Positions 7,701 through 17,885 of a DNA stretch of 64,000 bases are shown here, one piece after another. The stretch covers positions 1 through 64,000 of the forward strand of contig JAKAXU010000007.1 of NCBI GenBank assembly GCA_021816455.1, given 5' to 3'. The position numbers were made by a program, and so were the translations under genes. Each line of letters starts with the position of its first letter. Positions within the stretch are counted from its first letter, which is position 1. The notes below the pieces were generated by a model. That model saw only the letters and a program-made list of their open reading frames with translations. It was not told the origin of the DNA and did not search any database. This DNA is from Acidobacteriota bacterium (GTDB taxonomy: Bacteria; Acidobacteriota; Terriglobia; Terriglobales; Acidobacteriaceae).

Positions 7701-10004
7701 ATGCCATTTCACTTTTCGCTGGTTGCAGTTTGTGCAGCGTCGTTGTTCTCCCAAAAGAGCCTGCTAGCTGCGGCAGAAGTTCCGGTGGCTGGAGTTTCAA
7801 GCGCGGATGCGGTGTGGCTGTGGATTGCATTCGCAGTGGGATGTGTGGCGCTGCTGGGTGCCTTGGCGTTTGCGCGCTCGGTGATTGGCGCCGACTCCGG
7901 CACGGTGCCGATGCAGGAGATTGCGCAGGCGATTCGCGAGGGAGCGGAAGCCTTTCTGGCGCGGCAGTATAAGACGATTGCGGGCATGACCGTTCTGCTG
8001 GCTGTGGTGCTTTTTCTGGGGTACAGGGCTTATCCGCCGACGGCTTCGCTGGCGCTGAAGGTGGTCTTCAGTTTTTTGGTGGGTGCGACGTGCTCGGGCA
8101 TTTCTGGATTTACCGGGATGTTTGTGTCGATTCGTGCGAACCTGAGGACGGCAGCTGCGGCTCGGACGAGCCTGTCGTCCGCGCTGCGGCTGGCGCTACA
8201 CGGCGGTGCGGTGACCGGACTGATTGTTGTCGGGCTGGCGTTGTTGGGCATCAGCACCCTGTTCCTGCTCTTCGGTGGGTTGCAGCATCCGCAGGTGGTG
8301 CCGTATCAACTGGTTGGTTTCGGATTTGGCGCTTCGCTGGTGGCGCTGTTTGCCCAGCTTGGCGGAGGCATTTACACCAAAGCCGCGGATGTGGGAGCGG
8401 ACCTGGTGGGCAAGGTGGAGGCGGGAATTCCGGAGGACGATCCGCGGAATCCGGCCGTGATTGCCGACCTGGTGGGAGACAATGTGGGCGATTGCGCAGG
8501 CCGCGGCGCGGATATTTTTGAGTCCAGCGCGGCGGAGAGCGTGGGTGCGATGATCCTGGGCGCAACACTGTATCCGGTGCTTGGCGTGAAAGGGATTCTG
8601 TTTCCACTGATCGTGCACGCCATCAACATCCTTGCCTCGATGATCGGAATCGGCGTGGTGCGCAGTAAGGAAGGCGACGATCCGATGCATGCGCTCAATC
8701 GCGGCTTCTATGTAACGAGCCTGCTGGCATTCGCGGGCTTTGCGCTGGCGGTGCATTTCATGTTGCAGGATCGCTGGTGGCTGCTGGCCGCTGGGGCGGT
8801 GGGCATTGCGACGTCGTTCCTGTTCGTTTCGATCACCGAATACTATACGGAGACGCGATTTCGCCCGGTGCGATCGATTGCCGAAGCGTGTGTGACGGGT
8901 CCGGCGACGAACATCATCACGGGGCTTGCGGTGGGCATGGAGACGCCGGCGCTTCCGGTGGTCGTGATCAGCGGGGCACTGCTTCTGAGCTACTACTTTG
9001 GCGTGCTTGGATTGCAGGATGCAGAGGGCATTACGCAGTATGCGCGAGGCATCTTCGGGACGGCGATTGCGACGATGGGAATGCTTTCGAGCGCGGCCTA
9101 CATCCTGGCCATGGATACCTTTGGGCCGATCACGGACAACGCGGGCGGCATTGTCGAGATGAGCAACCAGTCACACGAGGTGCGCGACCGCACGGACAGC
9201 CTGGATGCGGCGGGAAACACGACCAAAGCACTGACCAAGGGCTATGCGATCGGATCGGCTTCGCTGGCCGCGTTCCTGCTCTTCTCGGCGTATCTGGAGA
9301 CGGTGCATGACATTGTGCGGCATCGAGTGGAAATGGCAGGATTCACGCTACCTGTTGGATGGAGCTTTTCAAGCGTGAACCTGGCGAATGTACCGGTCTT
9401 TGTGGGTGCGCTGCTGGGCGCGATGCTCACATATCTGTTCTCGTCGATGGCGATTCGCGCGGTGGGCCGCGCGGCGGAGATGGTGATCCAGGATGTGCGC
9501 GCGCAGTTCAAGGAGAATCCGGGCATCATGAATGGCACCAGCCGACCGGATTATGGACGTTGTGTGCACATCGTGACCGGCGCGGCTCTGAAAGAGATGA
9601 TTTTGCCCGGCGCGCTTGCGGTGCTGATGCCGGTGACGATCGGGATTCTGTTCCGTCACCTGAGCGCGCGCTTTCATCTGGTGAGCAGCAGCGACCTGCC
9701 CGCGTCGATGGCGCATATCGTGAATCTTTCCGGAGCGGAGTCAGTAGCTGCTTTCCTGATGGTGGGTACGATCAGCGGCATTCTGCTGGCGATGCTGATG
9801 AACAACGGCGGCGGAGCGTGGGATAACGCGAAGAAGCTGATCGAAACCGGGATGTACGGCGGCAAAGGCTCCGATGCACACAGGGCTGCTGTAGTGGGCG
9901 ATACGGTGGGCGATCCGTTCAAGGACACGGCGGGTCCGAGCCTGCATGTGCTCATCAAGCTGCTGGCGACGGTGACGCTGGTGCTGGCACCGCTCTTCGT
10001 GTAG
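7701..10004 (+). CDS. hppA: Membrane-bound proton-translocating pyrophosphatase (K+-independent type)
   Basis: Integral inner-membrane pump that couples pyrophosphate hydrolysis to H+ export. The substrate site is plain in the acidic loop with DLVGDNVGDCAGRGADIFES and in the C-terminal GDTVGDPFKDTAGPS. The segment GNTTKA carries Lys where K+-dependent enzymes have Ala; in this family Lys marks the K+-independent H+-pumping class. Multiple hydrophobic helices run throughout. The start was set at ATG 7701, which has GGAGGAG about 7 bases before it; a GTG at 7674 would add nine charged residues. At 767 residues it is slightly longer than usual. A hairpin follows the stop. Confidence 0.95.
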   Translation: MPFHFSLVAVCAASLFSQKSLLAAAEVPVAGVSSADAVWLWIAFAVGCVALLGALAFARSVIGADSGTVPMQEIAQAIREGAEAFLARQYKTIAGMTVLLAVVLFLGYRAYPPTASLALKVVFSFLVGATCSGISGFTGMFVSIRANLRTAAAARTSLSSALRLALHGGAVTGLIVVGLALLGISTLFLLFGGLQHPQVVPYQLVGFGFGASLVALFAQLGGGIYTKAADVGADLVGKVEAGIPEDDPRNPAVIADLVGDNVGDCAGRGADIFESSAAESVGAMILGATLYPVLGVKGILFPLIVHAINILASMIGIGVVRSKEGDDPMHALNRGFYVTSLLAFAGFALAVHFMLQDRWWLLAAGAVGIATSFLFVSITEYYTETRFRPVRSIAEACVTGPATNIITGLAVGMETPALPVVVISGALLLSYYFGVLGLQDAEGITQYARGIFGTAIATMGMLSSAAYILAMDTFGPITDNAGGIVEMSNQSHEVRDRTDSLDAAGNTTKALTKGYAIGSASLAAFLLFSAYLETVHDIVRHRVEMAGFTLPVGWSFSSVNLANVPVFVGALLGAMLTYLFSSMAIRAVGRAAEMVIQDVRAQFKENPGIMNGTSRPDYGRCVHIVTGAALKEMILPGALAVLMPVTIGILFRHLSARFHLVSSSDLPASMAHIVNLSGAESVAAFLMVGTISGILLAMLMNNGGGAWDNAKKLIETGMYGGKGSDAHRAAVVGDTVGDPFKDTAGPSLHVLIKLLATVTLVLAPLFV

Positions 10005-10029
10005 CTGGTGACCGGAGAGCTGATATAGA

Positions 10030-10069
10030 AAGAATGCAGAGGTCCGAGAGTGACGACTGCATTCTTCTT
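10030..10069 (+). terminator. Hairpin after hppA (terminator-like)
   Basis: A perfect 10-base inverted repeat, AAGAATGCAG (10030-10039) and CTGCATTCTT (10057-10066), is followed by CTTGTTT. It sits 25 bases after the hppA stop and covers the GTG start of the next gene, so it may instead control mscS translation. Confidence 0.5.
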
Positions 10070-11078
10070 GTTTCTGGTTCCAATGACGCAAAAGGGTTTC
10101 TTCGACCGACTGCTGGATGAGTGGGTTGCGGATGGGCAGGAGTTTCTGCACGTCAAGCTGCCAAACCTGATCGTGGTTGCGCTGATTGCGCTGGTGCTGA
10201 GTCGGCTGATTGCGCTGGCTACGCGCCGCATGGTGACGGTGGCCGAGCAGAACAAGGCAAGCGCAACGCGCCTGGCGCAGGTGAAGACTTTTTCCGCGAT
10301 TCTGCGCACAACGCTGCACGCCACGCTGTGGACGTTGACGACGCTGCAGGCGTTATCGATTCTGGGCGTCAATCTGGGGCCGCTGCTGGCCTCGGCGGGC
10401 GTTGCGGGAATCGCAGTGGGACTGGCCGCACAGACGATCGTGAAGGACATCCTGAACGGGACGCTGATCCTGCTGGAGGATCAGTTCAATATCGGAGATT
10501 CGGTGCGCATCTCCGGCATGAACGGCGTGGTGGAGGCGATGACGCTGCGGCGAACTGAGGTACGGGACGGAGATGGAACGCTCTACGTGATTCCGAACTC
10601 GCAGATTACGACGGTGGCTAACCTGAGCCGGGAGTTTTCGCAGGCTACGGTGAATGTTTCGGTGGACTTCTCCGCGCCGCCGGACGAGATTCTGGAGTTG
10701 CTGCGGGAGACGGCGATGGAGGTGCGAAGGGACGCGCGTTTCGCGGCGGATTTTCTTGCGGATCCACAGGTGCTAGGGGTGGATGCGATGCATGGGTCGG
10801 AGATGGTGTATCCGGTCCAGTTCCGTACGCGCGCCGGACAGCAGAGCGGGCCGGTGCGCGAGTTTCGGCGACGCATTCGGCTGGCGCTGGAAGAGCGCAA
10901 AATGCTTCCGGGCGATCCGTATCGCACCTTTCACGACTATGGATCGCCGAGTGGCGGACCAGCACCAGGCAAGCGGGGGGTGGTGCGACCAAACGAGACA
11001 CCCGGAGAGGGCGTGGCCAAGCCGGTGGACCTGACGGCTCTGCCTCCGCAGGAACACAATCTGTTCGACGCGGAGTGA
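10050..11078 (+). CDS. MscS-family small-conductance mechanosensitive channel
   Basis: Inner-membrane channel that opens on osmotic downshock. There is one hydrophobic segment near 38-60, a second near 95-110, and the pore-lining Gly/Ala-rich helix LASAGVAGIAVGLAAQTIVKD. The conserved beta domain follows with DQFNIGD and NSQITTVANLS. The Pro/Gly-rich C-terminal tail (about 300-342) is not part of the family core. The GTG start has AGAGG seven bases before it but lies within a hairpin loop; ATG 10083 is an alternative and would remove a short hydrophobic leader. Its position after hppA may reflect shared envelope or ion homeostasis, but no operon is proved. Confidence 0.88.
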   Translation: MTTAFFLFLVPMTQKGFFDRLLDEWVADGQEFLHVKLPNLIVVALIALVLSRLIALATRRMVTVAEQNKASATRLAQVKTFSAILRTTLHATLWTLTTLQALSILGVNLGPLLASAGVAGIAVGLAAQTIVKDILNGTLILLEDQFNIGDSVRISGMNGVVEAMTLRRTEVRDGDGTLYVIPNSQITTVANLSREFSQATVNVSVDFSAPPDEILELLRETAMEVRRDARFAADFLADPQVLGVDAMHGSEMVYPVQFRTRAGQQSGPVREFRRRIRLALEERKMLPGDPYRTFHDYGSPSGGPAPGKRGVVRPNETPGEGVAKPVDLTALPPQEHNLFDAE

Positions 11079-11106
11079 AGCGCATCCGACTGCTGCGTAG
11101 AGCCTG

Positions 11107-13254
11107 TTACTGCACGGGTTCGAGCGCGTCCAACAGTTGATCCGGATCGTCGATCGGCGGCAGGCAGGTACGACCGCGACAGACCAGTGCCCATGCACTT
11201 CCTGCGTGAGGCAGCGGAACCTGCGGGATGGTCAGAGCCAGCGCTTCGGGCAGTGTTTCGGTCAGCAACTGAGGCGCATGGAGGCGAATGACGGTTTTGT
11301 TGACGGCGAAGCGCGCAGTGGCGAGTGCTTCAAGTCGGCTGGCAGGCTCGTCCGCTCCGACGACGACGACCTGCACGGGATCGAGCAGAAAGCGGTTGAG
11401 AGTCAGCGCGTAAGTGCCGACGTAGAGGCCGAAGTGTTCGACGATGCCGGCGAAGGCTTCGAGAACATCTTCGGCGACCTCGCGGTATTCCGAGCGACCG
11501 CTCAAGGCTTCGAGGCGCAGCAGAGCAGCGGCTGCGACGGGATTGCCGGCGGGAGTGGGCGCGTCCTGAAGCGGACGGCGGCGCGCAACGAGAGCGCCAA
11601 GGGATTCGCTTTCCGGGCGTTCGACAGGCAGGTCGAGAAAGACAGAGGCGGAGCGATCGAAGAAGCGCGCGATCATGGCGTCGGCGAGTTTGCATGCGGA
11701 GCGGTAGTACTCCAGCGATCCGGTGGCGAGCCAGGCGTCGATGCAGGCGTGGACGGTGAAGGCGTAGTCGTCGAGGTTGCCGCCGATGCGCTGTACGGGA
11801 GAGCCGATCTGCCCGTAGGCGATGACGTGCGCGAGTTTGAGGCCGCCGTCCCAGGCCTCAGCGAGCAGGCGGTCCAGTGAGCGAAGCGCAAACTGACGCG
11901 CGGAAGTCAGGCGCAGCACGCGCGCAGCTTCCAGATAGGCGGTGATGGCCATGCCATTCCAGCCCGTGTAGAGCGTGCGGTCGATGAACGGAGTCGGACG
12001 CTGGGCGCGCGCGGCCAACATCTTCTGGCGCGCGGAGGCAAGGCGCTGACGCGCTTCTTCGAGAGAGATGTCTGCTTCGCGAGCCACATCGTCCAGGCTG
12101 AAACGGACATGGAGGACGTTTTTGCTCGGGTTGTGGTGCATGTCGCCCAGTTCTCCTATATCCCAGTAGCGGGAGGCGATGGCAAACTCGGCATCGGTGA
12201 GCACGTCTCGCGCTTCGTCGCGTGTCCAGGTGAAGTAGTCGCCGTCGTCGTCGAGGTTGATGTCAGCGTCCTGCGAGCTGTAGAAGCCGCCGTGATCACG
12301 GTCGGTCATCGTGGCATCGAGCCAGGCGATGATTTCCTGGGCAGTCGCGGCAAACTCAGGTTCGACGAAAGTCTGGTAGGCATGGACGTAGCAGCGCAGC
12401 AGCTCGGAGTTGTCGTAGAGCATCTTTTCGAAGTGCGGGACAATCCAGTGCTCGTCGACGGAGTAGCGGTGAAATCCTCCGGCCAGATGATCGTAAACGC
12501 CGCCGCGGCTCATGCGCTGGAGCGTGAGTACGGCCGCATCGCGCGCCTGCTCGCTGGCATTGCGGACGGCGACGTCCATGAGCAGATCCAGAGCTGCGGG
12601 ATGAGGGAACTTCGGCTGCGAGCCGAAGCCTCCGTTGCGCGGGTCGTGCTGCTTGAGGATGGAGGCGACGATTTTGTCGGTGAGTGCGAAGGAAAGTCCG
12701 GCGCTGCGGCCGGAGAAGTTTTCATTCTGCTCGACAGCGGCCATGACGCTGGCGGCCGATTCAAGGACTTCTTCGCGCCGGTTGCGCCAGGAATCCGCCA
12801 TGGTGAGCAGGACTCTTCGAATGCCGGGGCGGCCGTAGCGTTCTTCAGCAGGGAAGTAAGTGCCGCCGAAGAACGGGCGGCCGTCGGGGGTGAGAAAGGC
12901 CGTGAGCGGCCAGCCACCCTGTCCGCTGATGGCGGAGACCGCGGCCTGGTAGCGCGCGTCGACATCGGGCCGCTCGTCGCGATCCACCTTGACGGCGATG
13001 AAGCGCTCGTTGAGGATGGCGGCGATCTCGGGGTTTTCGTAGGATTCGCGATCCATGACGTGGCACCAGTGGCACCAGACGGCGCCGATATCAAGCAGAA
13101 CGGGCTTGTCTTCTGCGCGCGCGCGCGCAAAGGCTTCTTCACCCCAGGGGTACCAGCGGACGGGCTGGTGGCGCGCGGAGCGGAGATAGGAGGACGCGGC
13201 GTGTTCGAGAGGGTTATCGGAATGAGCGGGATCGAAGGAGGAAGGTGATGGCAT
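11107..13254 (-). CDS. DUF255 / YyaL-type thioredoxin-fold and (alpha/alpha)6-barrel protein
   Basis: A conserved protein of unknown substrate, related to bacterial YyaL and animal SPATA20. The first about 170 residues are a thioredoxin-like domain with [14 protein letters not shown], the CxxC motif WCHWCHVM and a [11 protein letters not shown] loop. The rest is an alpha-helical barrel like N-acylglucosamine epimerases, including [14 protein letters not shown] and SQDADI. The long open frame starts at 13581, but ATG 13254 (MPSPSS) is the family-like start and has AGGAA about 9 bases before it; this gives 715 residues. It is divergent from holA. A redox or protein-quality role is only a guess. 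Confidence 0.85.
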   Translation of the reverse strand: MPSPSSFDPAHSDNPLEHAASSYLRSARHQPVRWYPWGEEAFARARAEDKPVLLDIGAVWCHWCHVMDRESYENPEIAAILNERFIAVKVDRDERPDVDARYQAAVSAISGQGGWPLTAFLTPDGRPFFGGTYFPAEERYGRPGIRRVLLTMADSWRNRREEVLESAASVMAAVEQNENFSGRSAGLSFALTDKIVASILKQHDPRNGGFGSQPKFPHPAALDLLMDVAVRNASEQARDAAVLTLQRMSRGGVYDHLAGGFHRYSVDEHWIVPHFEKMLYDNSELLRCYVHAYQTFVEPEFAATAQEIIAWLDATMTDRDHGGFYSSQDADINLDDDGDYFTWTRDEARDVLTDAEFAIASRYWDIGELGDMHHNPSKNVLHVRFSLDDVAREADISLEEARQRLASARQKMLAARAQRPTPFIDRTLYTGWNGMAITAYLEAARVLRLTSARQFALRSLDRLLAEAWDGGLKLAHVIAYGQIGSPVQRIGGNLDDYAFTVHACIDAWLATGSLEYYRSACKLADAMIARFFDRSASVFLDLPVERPESESLGALVARRRPLQDAPTPAGNPVAAAALLRLEALSGRSEYREVAEDVLEAFAGIVEHFGLYVGTYALTLNRFLLDPVQVVVVGADEPASRLEALATARFAVNKTVIRLHAPQLLTETLPEALALTIPQVPLPHAGSAWALVCRGRTCLPPIDDPDQLLDALEPVQ

Positions 13255-13465
13255 GAATGTTCGTTCCTGTCTCCAGCATGACACAGGAGGGAACGAGTAT
13301 GGAGGATCAGATGATGCGCAGTTGACTTTGGGCAGGCGGGTGGGCAGTCGGATGCCGAGTATGTGGCGCAGCGTAATTTCCTGACGTCTCCGAAGCGATG
13401 GGGATTTAAGCTGGAGGATGAGTCCAGACGAAGGACCGGCAGAGGCCGTTGGAGGTTCCGTCCCG

Positions 13466-14662
13466 ATGACGCAGGGCAGGCAGGGAATCGGTTTTGCAGC
13501 AGTCGAGCGGTTCGTGCGCGAGATCGAAGCGGCGAGCGCTTCGATGCAGGGCGGGATGCCGGCGCCGGATATGCTGCGCACGGGCTATGTGCTGGCAGGG
13601 GACGATGTTTTCCTGCAGGAGCGCTGCCGCAAAGCGGTGCTGACCGCGTTTGTGCCCGCGGAGATGCGCGAGTTTAGCCTGACGGAGGTGGACTTGGCGG
13701 AGCAGTCGATCTTTACGGCGCTGGACCTGCTGCGGACGCCGTCGCTGATGGTTCCGTTTCAGGTGGTGATCGTGCGCAATCTGCGGCAGCTTTATACGCG
13801 TGGGGCAAAAAAAGAGGAGTTTGCGGAGCTGGAACGGTATGCTCACGCGCCAAATCCGCAGGCTCTACTGATCCTGGTGGCGGATCACTTCACGATTCCC
13901 GGCGATCCGCGCCGCATGGATATGGAGGACAAGAACAAATTTGAGCGGCTGCGGGAGACGTTGGGCGAGCACTACTCGATGGTGGAGCTGGCGCGCGTAG
14001 AGGAAGCGGATGCGATGCGCTGGGTGGTGTCGACGGCGCAGCAGCAGGAGACGCGCATGGATGCGGACGCGGCGCGGGAGCTGGTGGATTCGCTGGGCAA
14101 CGACATGATGTTGATTGCGACCGAGCTGGAAAAGCTGCTGCTGTACACCTCCGGGCGCGGACGGATTACGCTGGGCGACGTGGAGACGATGGTGTTGAGC
14201 GCGCGGCAGCGTTCGCTGTATGAGCTGACGGAGGCGATCAGCGCGCGGGACCGGGTGCGCGCGATTGGACTGCTGCACGGACTGCTGAACAGCTCGGACG
14301 CTGGAGAGGACGCGGCGATCGGACATCTTTACATGCTGGCGCGGACTTATCGCCAGATGATGGTGATTCTGGAGAAGAATGTGCGCGATTCGCGGGCCAT
14401 CTGGCAGGCGCTGTGGCAGGGATTCCGAATACCTCCGTTTGCGGCCGACGACCTGATCCGGCAGGCGCGGCGTTTTCGGAGCCGACGGGAGCTGGCGCGC
14501 GGTCTGCGGTTGATTGCGCAGGCGGATATGGAACTGCGCAGCTCCCCACCGGACAAGCGGCTGGTGTTGGAGCGGCTGGTGCATGCGCTGGCGAGCGAGC
14601 CGCGCGTCGGAGCGCCAGATGCTCTGTCCAGGCAGCTTGTGTTTTCAGCCCTGAGCGATTAG
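13466..14662 (+). CDS. holA: DNA polymerase III subunit delta
   Basis: Clamp-loader subunit that opens the beta sliding clamp. Visible features are the N-terminal [20 protein letters not shown] segment, the middle domain ending LILVADHF, and the C-terminal block [21 protein letters not shown] typical of bacterial delta. ATG 13466 has GGAGG ten bases before it; the upstream ATG at 13418 has a GGAGG that directly abuts it and is less likely. The length is 398 residues. The identification rests on overall pattern; delta subunits diverge strongly and have no catalytic motif. Confidence 0.85.
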   Translation: MTQGRQGIGFAAVERFVREIEAASASMQGGMPAPDMLRTGYVLAGDDVFLQERCRKAVLTAFVPAEMREFSLTEVDLAEQSIFTALDLLRTPSLMVPFQVVIVRNLRQLYTRGAKKEEFAELERYAHAPNPQALLILVADHFTIPGDPRRMDMEDKNKFERLRETLGEHYSMVELARVEEADAMRWVVSTAQQQETRMDADAARELVDSLGNDMMLIATELEKLLLYTSGRGRITLGDVETMVLSARQRSLYELTEAISARDRVRAIGLLHGLLNSSDAGEDAAIGHLYMLARTYRQMMVILEKNVRDSRAIWQALWQGFRIPPFAADDLIRQARRFRSRRELARGLRLIAQADMELRSSPPDKRLVLERLVHALASEPRVGAPDALSRQLVFSALSD

Positions 14663-14774
14663 AGCGCTTTCGCTCATTGTCTATACAGACGGACAAGGGT
14701 GAGTGTGGCTTTTCATTAAGGAAAAGCCACGCCGAGAGCGCCTTCACTGGAAGCAGTGTGAGCGAAAATGCTCT
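14663..14774. repeat. Compound palindromic element after holA
   Basis: Two 16-base arms, AGAGCGCTTTCGCTCA (14663-14678) and its near-perfect inverse (14759-14774, 14 of 16 matches), enclose a perfect 10-base hairpin GTGGCTTTTC/GAAAAGCCAC (14705-14714 and 14721-14730) and a small CACTG/CAGTG hairpin. It begins right after the holA stop. This layout is typical of small non-autonomous palindromic repeats (REPIN or MITE-like), but no second copy was seen in the window. It could also terminate holA transcription. Confidence 0.5.
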
Positions 14775-14819
14775 AGCGGGCAATACGCGGCATCGGCGGA
14801 TTTCTGCTGCGGCAAGTCC

Positions 14820-15218
14820 TCAGTGGACGCCGTGAGCGCGCAGCCAGGGGCCGTATTCGCGATCCACGCCTTCGGTGTGGTTGTGAAACCAACTTCGGAG
14901 ATTTTCCAGCCAGGTGGTGAGGTAACCGGCACCGGGACGTTTTCCATGCCATTCGTAAAGACGTTCGAGCATCGCGCGATGTTCGATGCGATGCTCGTCG
15001 AGGCCGGGAAAGCCGAAGCGCTCCAGGAGCCGCTCTTCGCTGGCGAAGTGCTGCTCGGCGAGGGTGATCAGGCGGGTCATGTAGGCGGTGAGGGTGGGTT
15101 GATCGGCTCCGTGCGCGACGGCGGCGAGGACCTCATTTAAGGCATCCATGAGGGCGGCGTGCTGGTCGTCCATGGATGCGATCCCAACCGAACAGGCGTA
15201 ACTCCATATTAGGGACAC
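14820..15218 (-). CDS. Bacteriohemerythrin
   Basis: A 132-residue single-domain four-helix protein that binds a di-iron centre and O2. The ligand pattern is complete: the first His in MDDQH, HFASEE, HRIEH, and NHTEGVD with Asp five residues after His. The start is GTG, with GGAGG about 7 bases before it. It stands alone between holA and a permease. A role in O2 sensing, storage or detoxification follows from the family, not from context. Confidence 0.88.
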   Translation of the reverse strand: MSLIWSYACSVGIASMDDQHAALMDALNEVLAAVAHGADQPTLTAYMTRLITLAEQHFASEERLLERFGFPGLDEHRIEHRAMLERLYEWHGKRPGAGYLTTWLENLRSWFHNHTEGVDREYGPWLRAHGVH

Positions 15219-15363
15219 AACAAAACCTCCGGAAAGCCATCGCAGGAAAGGACGCTTCTCTTCGCTCTATCGGCAAAAGGATTCAGCTTCGCTGTCTCTT
15301 ATATCAAAAAACATATGGACCTGTTTCCCACAGGGGGAAGCCCAGAGGGCCGAATGCGGCGGG

Positions 15364-16350
15364 CTACTCCAGCAGAACCTCCGGTTCGACGGGATGGCCG
15401 AGGGTGGTGAGAGTGATGGCGGCGGCGAGGATCAGTGCTCCCCCAAGCCAGGCGAGCGGGCCGAGCCGATCGCCCAGCAGACGCACGCCGAGATAGGAGC
15501 CGAGAGCCGGTTCGATGTTCAGGAAGACACCGGCGCGCGAGGCGGGAACGTGGTGAATGCCCCAGTTCCAGAGAAAGGTGGTGGTGGCGGTGCAGAGCAG
15601 TCCGCTGGCGGCGAGAGCGAGCCAGGCGGTAAGGCTGACATGGCGCACTGGCGGCGGTCCGTCAACGACGAAGACCCAGAGCGCCAGCATGGAAGTGCCG
15701 ACGAGGATGCTCCAGGCACTGACGGCCAGTGGGCTGTGAGCGTCCATCAGGTGTTTGTTCATGAGCACCCAGCAGATCGCGATGGCGAGCGAGACGACGA
15801 CGAGCAGGTCACCGGTGAGCGTGGGCCGGGCACCGGAAGCAGATGCGGGATGGCCGCCGAGAACGATGCAGCCGACACCGACCGTGGAGGCGAAAAGCGC
15901 AAGCCAGCCGATCCAGTCCAGGCGCTCGCCGAGGAAGATGGCGGCAGCGACGGCCAGCAGGACGGGCATGGTGCCTACCATGAGCGAGGCGTGGCTGACG
16001 GTGGTGCGCGCGAGACCGTGGAACTGAAGCAGGAACTGGATGGGAATGCCGAGCAGGGCGGAAAGCAGGAGGATGCGCACTTCGGCAGGCTGCCAGCGAC
16101 GTCGGCCAGGGCTGAAAAAAGCAGCAGGCAGCATGCCGACGCAGGCGAAGAGAAAGCGGTAAAGCACCATGTGCGCGACGCTCATCTCGCGCAGGGCAAT
16201 TTTGCCGAAGTAGAAGCCGGTTCCCCACAAACACCCGGCTAAGGCGCAGGCGCCATAGCCCAGCCAGCGGGGATGCGAGGGCGCGTGGCTGTTGAGGGCA
16301 GGTCTGGACTCCGGGGTGGGTCTGGCGTGCCGATGGGAGGAGTTCGTCAT
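15364..16350 (-). CDS. EamA-family (drug/metabolite) transporter
   Basis: Inner-membrane permease with about ten hydrophobic segments in two EamA repeats. The first repeat begins ACALAGCLWGTGFYFGKIAL and the second LLVVVSLAIAICWVLMNKHL. The substrate is unknown; the family includes amino-acid, nucleotide-sugar and drug exporters. ATG 16350 is chosen (a TTG lies one codon upstream); no clear ribosome binding site was found. It is divergent from a gene for a secreted protein. Confidence 0.85.
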   Translation of the reverse strand: MTNSSHRHARPTPESRPALNSHAPSHPRWLGYGACALAGCLWGTGFYFGKIALREMSVAHMVLYRFLFACVGMLPAAFFSPGRRRWQPAEVRILLLSALLGIPIQFLLQFHGLARTTVSHASLMVGTMPVLLAVAAAIFLGERLDWIGWLALFASTVGVGCIVLGGHPASASGARPTLTGDLLVVVSLAIAICWVLMNKHLMDAHSPLAVSAWSILVGTSMLALWVFVVDGPPPVRHVSLTAWLALAASGLLCTATTTFLWNWGIHHVPASRAGVFLNIEPALGSYLGVRLLGDRLGPLAWLGGALILAAAITLTTLGHPVEPEVLLE

Positions 16351-16389
16351 CAATGGATCGCGTCTTCAGTTTCAGTTCTATCATCCGCT

Positions 16390-16417
16390 TTGGGCTGGAG
16401 AGTCGAACCGGTAGGAT
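16390..16417 (+). promoter_or_regulatory. Candidate promoter of the 16.4-kb secreted-protein gene
   Basis: TTGGGC (16390-16395) and TAGGAT (16412-16417) are 16 bases apart, about 30 bases before the GTG start, leaving room for the GAGG ribosome binding site just ahead of the gene. Confidence 0.4.
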
Positions 16418-16447
16418 GGGAGAGCCTGCACAGGGACGAGGAAATCG

Positions 16448-17827
16448 GTGAGAATACAGAGTGATATGGGGATGATCCGGCGAATTGCTGCACTTGCCTG
16501 CCTGGCGGTTGTGTGCGTGGGCGGGAAATGGACGTGCGCGCAGTCGTCGGCGCAGGTGGACCCGAACTTGCTGGTGCCGCAGCCCGGGCAGGCGGCTCCT
16601 TTGCAGAAAAAAGCGAAGAAAAAAAAGAAGAAGACACAGTCGGACAATCGCAGCCTGCTGCTGGCTGGTCATACGATTCCGGCGGCACCGCTGGGTTTCG
16701 CGCCTCCCGCTGCGCACTATCTGACGCACCATCTCTCGCAGATGTCGCTGGATTTTCTGGATGAGGATCACTTGTTGTTCACCTTTCGCGTGCCGGGACT
16801 GATTCCGCGGCCGGTGGTCGGTGGCGCGGCTCCGCCGTATGAGCGGCATATTCGCGCCGTGGTGGTGCAGATTTCGACCAGCCAGATACAGGCAGAAGAT
16901 TTGTGGACGCTGCATGATACGGACCGCTATCTGTGGATGCTGGGCGATGGTCGGTTCCTGCTGCGCGATGGCAATCTGCTGCGCATCGGAGATCGCACAC
17001 TTCGGCTGCATGCGTTTCTGCGTTTTCCGGGGCCGATCGACGCGATCGAGACGGACCCGATGGACCGCTACCTGGTGGCCGATACCGAGGAGGCATCGGC
17101 GTTGCCAACGGTGAAGCGTCCGAGCCTGCTGAGCGCGACGGGATCGGTCTCGGAGCCGCCGTCGACCGATTACCTGGTACGAGTGTTGGACCTGACGACC
17201 CGTAAGGTGGTGCTTTTCAGCCATACGGAGGGGGTAATTCACCTGCCCCTGAGCGAGAACGGCTACTACCAGATCGAGCGCGCCGAAGGACTGGACTGGC
17301 TCATCAGCTACTCCGACATGACGGGTCATGGGGCACCGTACTGGAAGATTACCTCGGTGTGCATGCCGCCGTTGGACCCGATTGCGCCGGGCTACCTGCT
17401 TGCCACGCCGTGCAGCGACGATGGATCGCGGGCGCTGGTGATGCTGTCGCGGGCGACCAAAAGCGTACTGTGGCATGTGAATATTCCGGCGACGAGCGTT
17501 TGGCCGGTGCTGGCGCGCGCGGCAAACGGGCTGCGTTTTGCCCGGGCGACCCTGGAGCTGAGCCAGCCGGTGACGGCAGGGAATCCGATCGATCCGGAGG
17601 ATATCCGTGGAGAGAAAGTTGCGGTTTACAACACCGCCGATGGGGTGATGGAGTTTGTGGTGGATACCGATCCGCCGCAGGACGCCGGAGGTAATTTTGC
17701 GCTTTCGCCTTCGGGGCGGCGCGTGGCAGTGCTGCGGCAGGGTGGAATTCAGGTCTTTGATCTGCCGATGCCGCCCGTTTTGGCACCGGTTCCGGCGGCG
17801 AATGCCGACAGCGCCGCGACGCACTGA
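16448..17827 (+). CDS. Secreted protein of unknown function with Lys-rich linker
   Basis: Not recognised. Residues about 9-32 form a signal peptide (hydrophobic ALACLAVVCVGG, then CAQSS). A nearly pure lysine run (54-62) follows and is encoded by an A-rich tract. The remaining about 390 residues contain repeated short beta motifs (RYLWMLGDGRFLLRDG, FALSPSGRRVAVLRQGG) that suggest a beta-propeller-like fold. The GTG start at 16448 has GAGG about 7 bases upstream; ATG 16466 or 16472 are alternatives. The next gene, a PP2C phosphatase, begins about 60 bases after the stop. Confidence 0.6.
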   Translation: MRIQSDMGMIRRIAALACLAVVCVGGKWTCAQSSAQVDPNLLVPQPGQAAPLQKKAKKKKKKTQSDNRSLLLAGHTIPAAPLGFAPPAAHYLTHHLSQMSLDFLDEDHLLFTFRVPGLIPRPVVGGAAPPYERHIRAVVVQISTSQIQAEDLWTLHDTDRYLWMLGDGRFLLRDGNLLRIGDRTLRLHAFLRFPGPIDAIETDPMDRYLVADTEEASALPTVKRPSLLSATGSVSEPPSTDYLVRVLDLTTRKVVLFSHTEGVIHLPLSENGYYQIERAEGLDWLISYSDMTGHGAPYWKITSVCMPPLDPIAPGYLLATPCSDDGSRALVMLSRATKSVLWHVNIPATSVWPVLARAANGLRFARATLELSQPVTAGNPIDPEDIRGEKVAVYNTADGVMEFVVDTDPPQDAGGNFALSPSGRRVAVLRQGGIQVFDLPMPPVLAPVPAANADSAATH

Positions 17828-17873
17828 CGACGTGCTTGAAGGGGTGTTCGCAGCAATTGCAAGGGATGTACAC

Positions 17874-17879
17874 TACCGT
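17874..17879 (+). promoter_or_regulatory. -10-like box TACCGT before the PP2C gene
   Basis: TACCGT ends six bases before a TTG codon at 17886 in the PP2C frame. An overlapping TACACT (17869-17874) is a second candidate. There is no Shine-Dalgarno sequence at usable distance. Confidence 0.35.
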
Positions 17880-17885
17880 TGGGTT

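Noticed and set aside
15809..17824. 671-residue minus-strand frame
   Set aside because: His/Arg/Gln-rich translation opposite the secreted-protein gene; typical shadow composition.
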